Shown here: one piece after another, positions 23,790-32,900 of the stretch | Numbering within the stretch: the first letter of the stretch is position 1 | Layout of the letters: each line of letters starts with the position of its first letter | NCBI GenBank assembly: GCA_014879835.1 | Contig: JACSRJ010000221.1 | Span: forward strand, 1-46,778 | Source: Anaerolinea sp. | GTDB lineage: Bacteria > Chloroflexota > Anaerolineae > Aggregatilineales > UBA2796 | DNA: 46,778 nt | Reading direction: 5' to 3' | Made by a program: the position numbers and the translations under genes | Notes under the pieces: model-generated | Database searches by the model: none | What the model was told of the DNA's origin: nothing | Seen by the model: only the letters and a program-made list of their open reading frames with translations

Positions 23790-25670
23790 CTAACGCACCG
23801 TCAGGGAGCCGATGATCATCTGATCTTGCCCATTGACCGGCAGCGGTTGCGGATCGGCGTACCAGTAAACCTTCACCCCTATCTGATAAGTTCCGGGGGT
23901 GGCCGGGGCGGTGAGGCTGTGGCTGTCAAAATAAAAACCGCCAACACTCCATGTGGAAGTATTGCCCGAAAGCGGTGGGTGATCATCATTACCCGCAGGC
24001 GCGCCCGTCGAATCCAAGAGAAAAACCGAGACACTCAGGTCAACCGGGATGGGTTGAAGGACCTCCCACAGCAGATTGACCCGCAGCGGCTGTCCCGGTG
24101 AGCGTTCCGACGCCGCAGGCACAGCACGGCGAAGTTTCAGGACGCTCGAAAACTGGGCGACCGTCTCGGCTTCGGCTGGAGGACGCTCGTAGCGCCAGAT
24201 AAAAATCTGCTCCTCGCGGTGATGTTCGATCTGCTCCAAAACCCGTACATAACCATGAGTGGGTAAAAATTCCAGCAGCCCACCCTCGTTTTTGCCCCAA
24301 TAGACCAACCACAGGCTTGGTTTATCGCGCAGATACTCAAGAAGGGTCGGGAAGAATGCTTCCCCATACTGCTCGCGCCATTCCCACATCGAGATCAGGG
24401 GAAGGTTAGCTGGTTTGACCCCTAGATCGCGCCCGAGGTGATACCGCAGGGCCATATCGTCCACCCACACTTCCATCAGGATCGGCTCATCACTCTCACG
24501 GAGTTGGAGTATATCTTGGGAAACTTCCCGCCACGGGGGTTTGAGGTGATAAGCATCTACGGTGAACAACCCCAGCACTACCAATACCATGAGGGCAAAA
24601 GTGCGGGCGGTGCGATCCAGATTCATCAAGCCATGCCCGATCAGGAGGACGATCCCCGGAGTCACGATCAAGAAGTTGCGGGTAGTCAGGATGGGAAACC
24701 GGGGGTTGAGCAGGATGATTGTGGCCACGGGCACGATCACCCACAGAGCCAGATAGGCTGTGGGGCGTAGTGGACGCAGCCTTACCTGAGCCGCACCCCC
24801 GCGATAGCCGATATACACCAGCCCCAAAAGCATCAAGCCAAAAGTGAAGGCATAGTGGGAGCCGATCAGATCACCGCGCACGATGGCGAAGGTCTCTGGG
24901 GTGTTGGGCAAAGTCGATTGAAACAGGCGAGGCTGATTGTAACGCACCAAACTTTGATTGAGGAACACCAGCGCCCATGGCAGCCACCCCACCCCGATCA
25001 AACCAAGTCGAAAGAACATATCAAGGGTGCGGCGCAGCGGGCGGGCTGAGAACAGGATATGGACTGTCTGTACTGCCAGCAGCAGCGCCCCTAAATAGTG
25101 GGTGTACATTAACCCCAACGAACTGAGGAGCCATGCGATTCCATTGGCGCGGCCGGGCCGGCGCAGGTAACGTAAATAAAACAACGAGGAGAGCGCTGCG
25201 AATGCGGCCATTTGGGCATAATGGCGGGCCTCGCGGGCGAGCATAATATCATTGTCCATGAGGGCCAGCAGCAGCGCTGCCGCCAAGCCTGACCCCACCC
25301 CAAACTGATCCGCAGCCAGTCGATACACCGCCCCGATCCCGATTACCGAGAGGAAGGTCGAGAATAGGCGGATCATGATCTCACTGTCGCCAAAAACATC
25401 CATCCACGGACGCAGCATCATAAAATACAGGGGAGGATGTTGATCGGCGGCCATGGTGCGGACAACCTCGCCCAGAGTCGGGCCCTGAGCGAGGAGCATC
25501 GTCCAGCCTTCATCCGCCCAGAAGCTCTCACGGTTCAGATCCCATAGACGAATAAACAGCCCCAGCAGAAGGATCGCCGTGATGATCAGCAGCAAGGTCA
25601 AACGGGCTTGAGATCGAAGGGGCAGCGCACGCAAACTTTGCCCAGAGTCTGTATCTGTAGGGATCACCAC
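23790..25670 (-). CDS. GT39-type membrane glycosyltransferase
   Basis: A 626-residue polytopic glycosyltransferase of the GT39/ArnT-like (GT-C) fold, which transfers a sugar from a polyprenyl-phosphate donor on the outer face of the membrane. Residues about 25-440 contain 10-11 hydrophobic helices. The first extracytoplasmic loop holds FWADEGWTMLL with the acidic pair of GT-C enzymes, followed by DQHPPLYFMMLRPWM. The last 190 residues form a soluble domain, with strands such as LRVNLLWEVLQPIPVDLSVSVFLLD and a final carbohydrate-binding-like fold. It starts at a GTG 4 bases after the YvcK stop, which makes co-transcription with YvcK and the upstream unknown gene very likely. The acceptor may be a protein or another glycan. 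Confidence 0.85.
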   Translation of the reverse strand: MVIPTDTDSGQSLRALPLRSQARLTLLLIITAILLLGLFIRLWDLNRESFWADEGWTMLLAQGPTLGEVVRTMAADQHPPLYFMMLRPWMDVFGDSEIMIRLFSTFLSVIGIGAVYRLAADQFGVGSGLAAALLLALMDNDIMLAREARHYAQMAAFAALSSLFYLRYLRRPGRANGIAWLLSSLGLMYTHYLGALLLAVQTVHILFSARPLRRTLDMFFRLGLIGVGWLPWALVFLNQSLVRYNQPRLFQSTLPNTPETFAIVRGDLIGSHYAFTFGLMLLGLVYIGYRGGAAQVRLRPLRPTAYLALWVIVPVATIILLNPRFPILTTRNFLIVTPGIVLLIGHGLMNLDRTARTFALMVLVVLGLFTVDAYHLKPPWREVSQDILQLRESDEPILMEVWVDDMALRYHLGRDLGVKPANLPLISMWEWREQYGEAFFPTLLEYLRDKPSLWLVYWGKNEGGLLEFLPTHGYVRVLEQIEHHREEQIFIWRYERPPAEAETVAQFSSVLKLRRAVPAASERSPGQPLRVNLLWEVLQPIPVDLSVSVFLLDSTGAPAGNDDHPPLSGNTSTWSVGGFYFDSHSLTAPATPGTYQIGVKVYWYADPQPLPVNGQDQMIIGSLTVR

Positions 25671-25674
25671 CTGA

Positions 25675-27048
25675 TCACTTCCCTACCGGCGCGGAGTCGG
25701 GCTGTTTGTTGAGCAGCGCCAGAAGGGCCCGATTGAGCTTCACAGGGCTGTGCCGCCACGGACGGTGTGGATCAGTCAGATCAGCTTCGATCACCTGATA
25801 ACGGCCCCGAAGGGGATCGTCAGGTGCGGGCAGGGGCACATAGTGGGTGTGTTCACCCGCGTTTTTGGTTGGGGTGGCGCTGTTTGCCAAAACCACATCG
25901 ATGACTTTTTCGCCAATGTACTTTTCCAGCGCGTGCACATGCTCACTAACTGAAAACCCCTCGGTCTCGCCCTTTTGGGTGGCGATATTGCACACATACA
26001 CACAGGTGGCGCTGCTGGCCCGGATAGCCTCACGGATACCTTCTACCAAAAGATTGGGCAGGATGCTGGTGAACAGGCTGCCGGGACCGATCACGATCAG
26101 TTCGGCGTTGAGCAGTGCCCGCAGGGTATCGGGGTAAGGGCGGGCCGAAGCGGGTTCTAAATACACGCGCTCAATAGCCCCACTAACTTCAGGAATCTGA
26201 GATTCACCCTTCACCTGACGCAGCCCCTCCGGGGTCCGAATCTCCGCACAAAGGACGACATCTGCGAGGGTTGAGGGCAGCACCTGCCCTTCAATGGCCA
26301 GCACCCGTCCCGCCTCCACCAAGGCCTGATCCATACTCCCGGTGATGTTGGCCAGCGCGGTGAGAAACAGATTACCAAAGGCATGGCCTTCCAAACCACC
26401 GGTATCAAACCGATATTGGAGAAGTTGAGTCATCAGGTGTTCATCGTTGGCGAGGGCGGCGATATTGTTGCGCAGATCCCCCGGCGGCAAGACCCCCAAT
26501 TCGCGCCGGAGTTTGCCCGAACTGCCGCCATCATCCGCGACGGTGACGATAGCGGTGATGTTGGTGGTATGGCTTTTGATCCCACGAAGCACCGCAGGCA
26601 GCCCCGTCCCACCACCAATGGCAACCACCCGCGAGCCTTTATTGCGCCGCTGAAAGTGATGCATGGCATCCACCAGAGATTCGCCCCACTGAGTGCCAAA
26701 GGGGGCAAGGATGGAGCGGTTGAGTTCATAAAAGGCAATGCCGATCAGAACCAGCCCACCAGCCATACCCACAATAACCCGTAGTGGAGGCGGCAAAAAG
26801 CGGAGGGTGATCAATTGAACAATACCGGGCAGCGACCTGCCCCCAAACCATTGCAGAAATAACTCCGCCACGGTGAGACTGATCACTGAGATACCGATCC
26901 CTAAAAGGATCAGCCAGCGTTTGATTCCTAGCCCCGGGGTAAGCCACTTGCGCACCACCCGTACCTGAGTTTGAACCCGCTGCATGGTCTGGCTTCGGCG
27001 CGCAGGTGCAGCGGGCCCTTTGCCGGGTTCTACCCGTGTATCTGCCAT
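25675..27048 (-). CDS. Membrane-anchored YvcK/CofD-like gluconeogenesis factor
   Basis: A 457-residue YvcK-family protein. YvcK binds UDP-sugars such as UDP-GlcNAc and supports peptidoglycan precursor supply and growth on gluconeogenic carbon sources. The CofD/YvcK core runs from about residue 135: VVAIGGGTGLPAVLRGIK, VADDGGSSGKLRRELG, LPPGDLRNNIAAL, EGHAFGNLFLTALANI and later IVIGPGSLFTSILPNLLV. The N-terminal 135 residues are an extension with two membrane helices (about 43-66, WLILLGIGISVISLTVAELF, and about 90-108, IVGMAGGLVLIGIAFYEL), which would tether the domain to the inner face of the membrane. It is co-transcribed with the GT39 gene and with the upstream unknown gene (17-base gap). 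The anchor suggests function near wall synthesis sites. Confidence 0.9.
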   Translation of the reverse strand: MADTRVEPGKGPAAPARRSQTMQRVQTQVRVVRKWLTPGLGIKRWLILLGIGISVISLTVAELFLQWFGGRSLPGIVQLITLRFLPPPLRVIVGMAGGLVLIGIAFYELNRSILAPFGTQWGESLVDAMHHFQRRNKGSRVVAIGGGTGLPAVLRGIKSHTTNITAIVTVADDGGSSGKLRRELGVLPPGDLRNNIAALANDEHLMTQLLQYRFDTGGLEGHAFGNLFLTALANITGSMDQALVEAGRVLAIEGQVLPSTLADVVLCAEIRTPEGLRQVKGESQIPEVSGAIERVYLEPASARPYPDTLRALLNAELIVIGPGSLFTSILPNLLVEGIREAIRASSATCVYVCNIATQKGETEGFSVSEHVHALEKYIGEKVIDVVLANSATPTKNAGEHTHYVPLPAPDDPLRGRYQVIEADLTDPHRPWRHSPVKLNRALLALLNKQPDSAPVGK

Positions 27049-27065
27049 TAGGTTAAGTTCCTCAC

Positions 27066-28082
27066 CTAGCGCTGCGAAATGGTTCTGGCGACTTTTAACT
27101 GTTTGGCAAAAACCGGCAGATAGGACGCAAAGGTCTCATACTTGCCTGATTTTTGATCTTCCAGATACCGACGCAGCAGGGTTACCACGTTGGGCAGTGT
27201 CCCCAACTGCTCAACTTTTTGCATGTACTGGACGAAACTTTTGGCCTCTAGGGCGCTGACTGCATCCTCTAAAAACATCGCAGTCACCGCAGCCCGGAAC
27301 ATATTCAGGAACTGCTCATGCCATGTGCTGTGAGCGGCCAAAAATTTGTCGTCCAGCGGCAGCGGTTTTTCCGCCAGCGGCCCGATCACCTCTTCGTGCT
27401 GGCGCATATAGGCATCCATGAGCATCCCCCCATATTCGTGAAGGGCCGCACGATAGGCCAAGCCGGGATCATCCTTATAGGGCCATGGGGGGCTGTCGCC
27501 CCATGCCATCGGAGGCGGCATGATGGTAATCAGGTGCCCACCGATCCGAAACCCGATGGTTTGATCCGAGGGGTAGCAGATATTGGGCATAAACACGAAC
27601 TGTTCTACCACCTCGCCCACAAAGGGGCGGAAGAAGGTATAGAGATCAACATGGGCGTATGCTTCACGCAGGTGGCGCAGTGCCGTCTCCCAATGATCAC
27701 CTTCTTCTGTCCACCATTTGCCTAGATCGGTTGCTTCATAGAATTTTTGAAGGTGTTCATGCCAACGGGGTGGAACCCAACGAGGCACATCCTCATCAAT
27801 AGCGAAATTGGGCAGGGTGAGCCGCATAGCGTAATTCATGATCGATGCCATAGGGATGTTCTGATCAAGCAGCACCTGCATCGCATGGGTTGCGGGATGA
27901 TGGGTATATTCCGCCACCAGACGCCGGGTTCCCCGCGCATGAGGGTGTGTCCCGTGCTTTTTGCGGGCTTGGGAGGCATCGGGATAATCTGTTGCCGCCA
28001 GCACCGCCGACATCAAACGAATACGGTCATCGGTTCGTACCTCAACAACCCGTTTGTTTTTCTCTATTCCCTCCACAGCCAC
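27066..28082 (-). CDS. Unknown cytoplasmic protein ahead of YvcK
   Basis: A 338-residue protein I do not recognise. It has no signal peptide or membrane segment and is rich in His, Trp and aromatic residues. The N-terminus (KNKRVVEVRTDDRIRLMSAVLAATDYPD) is followed by several conserved-looking blocks: HPHARGTRRLVAEYTHHPATHAM, FMPNICYPSDQTIGFR and AALHEYGGMLMDAYMRQHEE. The arrangement is reminiscent of a metalloprotease-like HEx block followed by a Glu-rich helix. The block reads HEYGG rather than HExxH, so no zinc-peptidase claim can be made. It leads the run with YvcK and GT39 on the minus strand and so may share their role in envelope glycan supply, but this is only context. The last 80 residues are helical. 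Confidence 0.7.
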   Translation of the reverse strand: MAVEGIEKNKRVVEVRTDDRIRLMSAVLAATDYPDASQARKKHGTHPHARGTRRLVAEYTHHPATHAMQVLLDQNIPMASIMNYAMRLTLPNFAIDEDVPRWVPPRWHEHLQKFYEATDLGKWWTEEGDHWETALRHLREAYAHVDLYTFFRPFVGEVVEQFVFMPNICYPSDQTIGFRIGGHLITIMPPPMAWGDSPPWPYKDDPGLAYRAALHEYGGMLMDAYMRQHEEVIGPLAEKPLPLDDKFLAAHSTWHEQFLNMFRAAVTAMFLEDAVSALEAKSFVQYMQKVEQLGTLPNVVTLLRRYLEDQKSGKYETFASYLPVFAKQLKVARTISQR

Positions 28083-28196
28083 CCCCCTTTTACAACCCCA
28101 AAATGAAGCAGATGATGATGATCAATAACGCATCAATACCCTTTTAATTTTACTGTGACCGCCAGCGAATTTCTAGCGACCTCCCCCACAACCCCT

Positions 28197-28202
28197 TATA
28201 AT
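28197..28202 (+). promoter_or_regulatory. Consensus -10 (TATAAT) for the GNAT-J-domain-PPC run
   Basis: A perfect TATAAT lies 22 bases before the GNAT ATG in the divergent spacer. No good -35 is visible (best TAGCGA at 28174-28179). The leader would be very short and lacks a Shine-Dalgarno site, which hints at near-leaderless translation or at the in-frame ATG at 28243. Confidence 0.5.
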
Positions 28203-28224
28203 CATCCCATCTCACACCATCCAC

Positions 28225-29118
28225 ATGGACAGCCACGTCACTATGAGCGCTGATTCAATTACGATTCGACCCCTTGCAACGGTTGAAGATTTTCAACACG
28301 CGGAGGAAGTGCAGCGGGGCGCTTGGAACCTCTCCGGCGACCGCAGTATTGTGCCCCTCAATATCATGTTGGCCATTCAAAAGTATGGTGGCCTTGCCGC
28401 AGGCGCTTTTGACGCCCAAAACCAAATGCTTGGATTCGTTTTGGGCTTTTTAGGGTTTACAGGCAGCGGCCGAATCAAACACTGCTCCCACATGCTGGGG
28501 GTCACTCCGGATGCACGGCAGCACAACATCGGCTATCGCCTTAAGGTCTTTCAGCGCCATTATGTCCTCAAGCAGGACTTGGATTTGATCACATGGACCT
28601 TTGATCCCCTCGAGGGGATTAATGCCCGACTCAATATTGGCAAGTTGGGCTGCATCACCCGGAAATATCACTATAACTTCTATGGTGAGTGGTCAGACGG
28701 AATCAACCGAGGGCTGGCCACCGACCGTTTTGAGGTAGAGTGGTGGATTCGCTCCGAGCGGGTGGAAACGCGCCTCACGGGGGAAGGCACAGAGTACCAC
28801 ACGATTGAGCAGACGCTTGATCAAGGGGCGCACAAGGCCCTGATCGTGAACCTTGATCACCGGGGGTTACCCATGCCCCAAGATATCCCCTATGAGACCG
28901 ATGGACGAACCCTGCTGGTGGAAATCCCGGTCAGTTTTCAGGCTGTCAAAGCGGAGTCGTTGGAGTTGGCTAAACTGTGGCGGCACAAAACCGCTGTTCT
29001 GTTTTCAAGCCTGTTTGGTCAGGGGTATGTTGTCCTAGATTTTGTGCGGGATACGGACGGGCGGTGCAGCGCCTATGTGTTGGCTCCCCTCCCTTCACAA
29101 CTACCGGGCAAAGAATGA
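28225..29118 (+). CDS. Predicted GNAT-superfamily acetyltransferase (COG3375-like)
   Basis: A 297-residue protein of the 'predicted GNAT superfamily acetyltransferase' group. The N-terminal half carries the GNAT fold: TIRPLATVEDFQHAEEVQRGAW, MLGFVLGFLGF, HSHMLGV-type CSHMLGVTPDARQHNIGYRLK and then LITWTFDPLEGINARLNIGKLG. In this group the acetyl-CoA loop is altered relative to standard GNATs (RQHNIGYRLK takes the place of QxxGxG/A), so the donor or even acetylation is not certain. The C-terminal part is a beta-rich extension ending near LLGQ-type FSSLFGQGYVVLDFV. It begins the plus-strand run with the J-domain protein. The start could be the ATG at 28225 or the in-frame ATG at 28243; neither has a clear ribosome site. 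Confidence 0.8.
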   Translation: MDSHVTMSADSITIRPLATVEDFQHAEEVQRGAWNLSGDRSIVPLNIMLAIQKYGGLAAGAFDAQNQMLGFVLGFLGFTGSGRIKHCSHMLGVTPDARQHNIGYRLKVFQRHYVLKQDLDLITWTFDPLEGINARLNIGKLGCITRKYHYNFYGEWSDGINRGLATDRFEVEWWIRSERVETRLTGEGTEYHTIEQTLDQGAHKALIVNLDHRGLPMPQDIPYETDGRTLLVEIPVSFQAVKAESLELAKLWRHKTAVLFSSLFGQGYVVLDFVRDTDGRCSAYVLAPLPSQLPGKE

Positions 29119-29150
29119 GTCCCTTGTGGGCCTGATGAGGAGCAGCGACC

Positions 29151-29915
29151 ATGCGGTTCACCCTATATGCAGCCAATGCCCATTTGATCAATGAGCTGTA
29201 CACCGTCGGTGCGATCAGCGAGGTGCTGCACAATGGTTTTGACATTGTTCTGGCACGGCTGCCTGATGGTGAGCAGGTTGCCTTTCACTTCATGGAGCGT
29301 GATATTGATGTTGGTCTCATCCAGCAAATACTGGATGAGAACTCCGCCAAGCAGATTCATACGCTGTTCATTTTGTGGGGGGCGATGCTGCTGCCCAATA
29401 ACGGCGAACTGTACCCCCCTTATGACTGGATGCTGGCCTTGCTCACTTTGTACGAGGATCGGATTTACGGCTTTGATGCTGAGGGCCCGCAGGCGTGGAT
29501 CTTCCCGGTTCACTTTCACCCTCAAGATCAGGGCATTCATCGGCTGATCGAATATGGCGAAGTGGTGAACTTCGCCCATTTACGGGCTGAAACGGTTATC
29601 GCGGATGGTCATAACCTTCGGGGGCGCTGTCGGATCGCCCACTTTGAGGCACCTCGAGCCAGCGCTCATCAGGATCATACGGGTACACCCAAGGGTCACC
29701 GTCGTTTTGAGTCGGGCTTCATCCATACCACCCGCGAGTCCTTCCGGATTTTAGGCATCTCTAGTGACGCTGACCTAGAGACAGTACGTAAGGCCTATCG
29801 CAGCCTTGCCCGCGAATTTCACCCCGATGTGAACCCTGATGCAGAGGCAAACCAGCAGATGCAGGCGATCAATCTGGCCTATGCCCGGATCATGCGCCTT
29901 TTTGATCCGGAGTGA
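29151..29915 (+). CDS. Protein with C-terminal DnaJ domain
   Basis: A 254-residue protein. Residues about 1-185 are an unknown alpha/beta domain starting MRFTLYAANAHLINELYTVG, with an LFILWGAMLLPNNGELYPPYDW block. Residues about 203-250 are a J domain: SFRILGISSDADLETVRKAYRSLAREF, then the HPD signature at H224-P225-D226, then helix III with NQQMQAINLAYARI. The HPD motif is intact, so it should stimulate an Hsp70 (DnaK) ATPase. Its N-terminal domain probably brings a specific client or location. Most J proteins have the J domain at the N-terminus; the C-terminal placement recalls DjlA-like or specialised co-chaperones. It lies 32 bases after the GNAT gene and 73 bases ahead of the giant secreted protein. 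Confidence 0.85.
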   Translation: MRFTLYAANAHLINELYTVGAISEVLHNGFDIVLARLPDGEQVAFHFMERDIDVGLIQQILDENSAKQIHTLFILWGAMLLPNNGELYPPYDWMLALLTLYEDRIYGFDAEGPQAWIFPVHFHPQDQGIHRLIEYGEVVNFAHLRAETVIADGHNLRGRCRIAHFEAPRASAHQDHTGTPKGHRRFESGFIHTTRESFRILGISSDADLETVRKAYRSLAREFHPDVNPDAEANQQMQAINLAYARIMRLFDPE

Positions 29916-29988
29916 AAGCGTAGGGTGAACTGAGAAAATCGGGTTATCATAATGACGGGCTTCAGTGAGAAAGCGCTTCGGAGAAAAA

Positions 29989-32900
29989 ATGATGCGGAAA
30001 CCGTTACGGATCGGGTTGGGTTTGGCGCTCTCAGTGATAGCGGCGCTGTTTATGCTGCGTTTGGTATCGATCCGGGCGCAAGGGAACATCCTCAACTTTG
30101 ATCAGCCAGTGACGGGGGCAATTCCGGAAGGAAAAACTGAAAACTGGCTCTTGGACGCTTCTGCCCAAGATGTGATCCGACTGGATATCCACCGCACTAC
30201 GGGCAGTTTGCGCCCCATCTTGAATATTTATGATCCCGGCGACAGACTCTGGGGCAGCACTGAAGCGCCAGAAGGCAGTGAAGGCACGGCAGTGTTATCA
30301 CTGCGGGTGCCCACTGGCGGCATTTATCGGGTCGAGATTCAAGGGGCCGCGGAGACCAGCGGCAGCTACAACCTTCAAGCCACCTTGATAGAGCGGATCG
30401 AACGCACCCCTACCGCTCAGCCTACCCTGCCAAGCGCCACCGCCGCTGGACGGATCGGTTATGGGCTGACCGTCCAAGGTGAGATCACCGCCGACAATGC
30501 CCGCCAGACGTGGAACTTCAATGGTAATGCTGGTTTTGTGATCGATCTCCGCATGAATGCCCTCTCTGGTGATCTTGATCCCTTCCTCCAGCTCATTTCG
30601 CCCACGGGCGAGAATATCGCCAACAACGAATCATCCGCTGGCGCAACCAATGCAGGCATCACCGCTTTTCGCCTGCCTTATACAGGCGAATACATTGTGG
30701 TCGCACGTCGTTCGACTGCCACTGTGACGGCTGGACGTTACGAACTCTCCTTGACCCTGCGGGCAAGCGAGGATGCACCGGGCAATACCCTTGATCCCAA
30801 TGTGCTGCTGCAAGGGCGGTTCACTGCTGAATACCCAGCGGCAGCCTATCGAATCGACTTTGGGGGCAATGTCGCCCTCACCCTTGATCTGGGGGGGCTA
30901 AACCGTCTGGCGCGGATCCGTGTTTTTAGCCCGCTGGGCGCACCGATCAGCGAGGCTGTTGGACTGAGTCCGCTTTCGTTGGTACTGAGTTTGTCGGACG
31001 ATTCCCCCTATATTATTGAGTTCTCCTCCATCAGCGCGGACTCGCTCACTTCACTGGATTTCACCGCGGCTGCCTATCGGCTGAATATCGGTAGTGGAAC
31101 CACCAAACCGCTTCGATACCATGATCCCCGCCGTACCACTGCGTCCGCATCCGATTATTGGTTTTTAACCGGATCGCAGGGGGATATGGTGGTGGTTGAC
31201 ATTCGCCCCGATCTGCCATCGGTAAGCGGCACCGTGCGGATTGTGAATCCCTCGGGCGATTCGATTTACCAAGGCCCATTGGGGGCGGGTATTGAGCAGC
31301 TCTTGACTCTGCCCGAATCCGGCATTTATGAAGTCGAAGTGCGCCCGACAGCGGGTGAAACCATCAGCTACAGCATCAACGCCACCCGCATCGGGATCAA
31401 TGAAACCGCCTTTGGCTTGTTCACCCTGATCAATGATCGGGGCTCCTTAGCGGGCAAGGATTTTGTAGAGGGGATTCTCTCTCCCGGAGGCTCCGACAGT
31501 TACTGGTTGGATATTGAAGCCGAAACCACCCTGACGTTGCGGGCTTCACCGCTGGCCTCGATTAATGTCGTGGGGATGGCGGTGATCCAGCCTGATGGCA
31601 AAGTGGTGGATACGGCCCTCAGCCAGAACGATACCCCAGCCTTGATCGCCCGATGGCATCTTTCCCAAACCGGGCGCTATCGGGTGATCATCTTTGATGT
31701 AAAAGGTAAATTCAGCACGCAAAGCTCAGTGCTGAATGTGGCTTATCGCCTTTTGTTGGAGGACGCCAGCGGGGGACAGCTTCAGGCAGGTCAAACGGTC
31801 AAAGGGGTTGCGGTGCGGGCCAATGGGCTGGCCCTGTGGACCCTCAATGTACCTGAGGGTGGGCTGATCAATGCCCGTCTGACAAACCTTACCCCCGCTG
31901 CTTGGACACCCACCCTGTATCTGGCAGACCCCGGCGGCCGGGTGATCGCTTCTGCGCCTTCGATCACGGGCAGCACTGGGGTAGAACTGTTGGGAGTGAA
32001 GGCGAACGTGCCCGGAACCTACACCGTGATCGCAGCCGGACAGGTAGTGCGCTCTTATGCCTCCTATCGCCTGCTCAGTGACCTCCTCCTGCCCTTTTCA
32101 CGGGATCGGGTAGAGCCGATCCGAATCACGGCCGCCCAACCCATGGTAGGGCGTTATGCCCCTGAAACCTCAGAGACTAGCACCCCCATCCGAACCGACA
32201 TCAGCGCCTTGATCAGCCCGCTGGTAGACCCTTCGCAGCTTGCCCCGGCCCAAGAATTAATCGCGGATCAAACCGCACGCGGTGAGATCCCCCTTGGGGT
32301 TTTGGGGCAGTCATGGCGCTTCAGTGCCATCACCAATACCATTTTTCAACTGACCGCCGTATCCCTCAGCGGAAGTTCACCGCCAAAGATCACCTTATGG
32401 GATCGTAATAACGCGCTGGTTGCGGAGCAGTTCCGCGCCGAAGGGTCTACCGTGACCCTGACTTACCGCGTTCCAGTGGGGGGAATCTTCACGGCAGTGG
32501 TCAGTCAGGGGTTAAGTGGTGGGCGCTACTTGCTGACCCTGACCAACCAGAACCTTGTCGATGGGGCTTTGAATGTCCTCGGCGGTGCGCCCATCCTTTA
32601 TGGGCAGACGATCTTTGGTGAAGTCCTCAACAGCGGTGAACAGGACTCCTACTACTTTTTAGGGGCAGCCAATGATCGGGTGAATTTCCAGATCATCCGC
32701 CAAACCGGGGATTTCCTGCCCAGAGTCGAACTCTTTGCCCCCAATGGTCAACTTCTGGCGAGTGGTTCTGTTCAGGGCAATGCCCGACTGCCCGCAGCAG
32801 GCATCTACACCCTGCGCCTGACTGCTGGCGCGGAAACGCAGCGCGCTTTTGGACGTTATGCCCTCTACCTAGGACTGCTTGATGCACCTCGTTTAAGGCT

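Noticed and set aside
27066-28082. Zinc metalloprotease call for the unknown protein
   Set aside because: The HExxH motif is absent; the segment reads HEYGG, and no second ligand block can be assigned.
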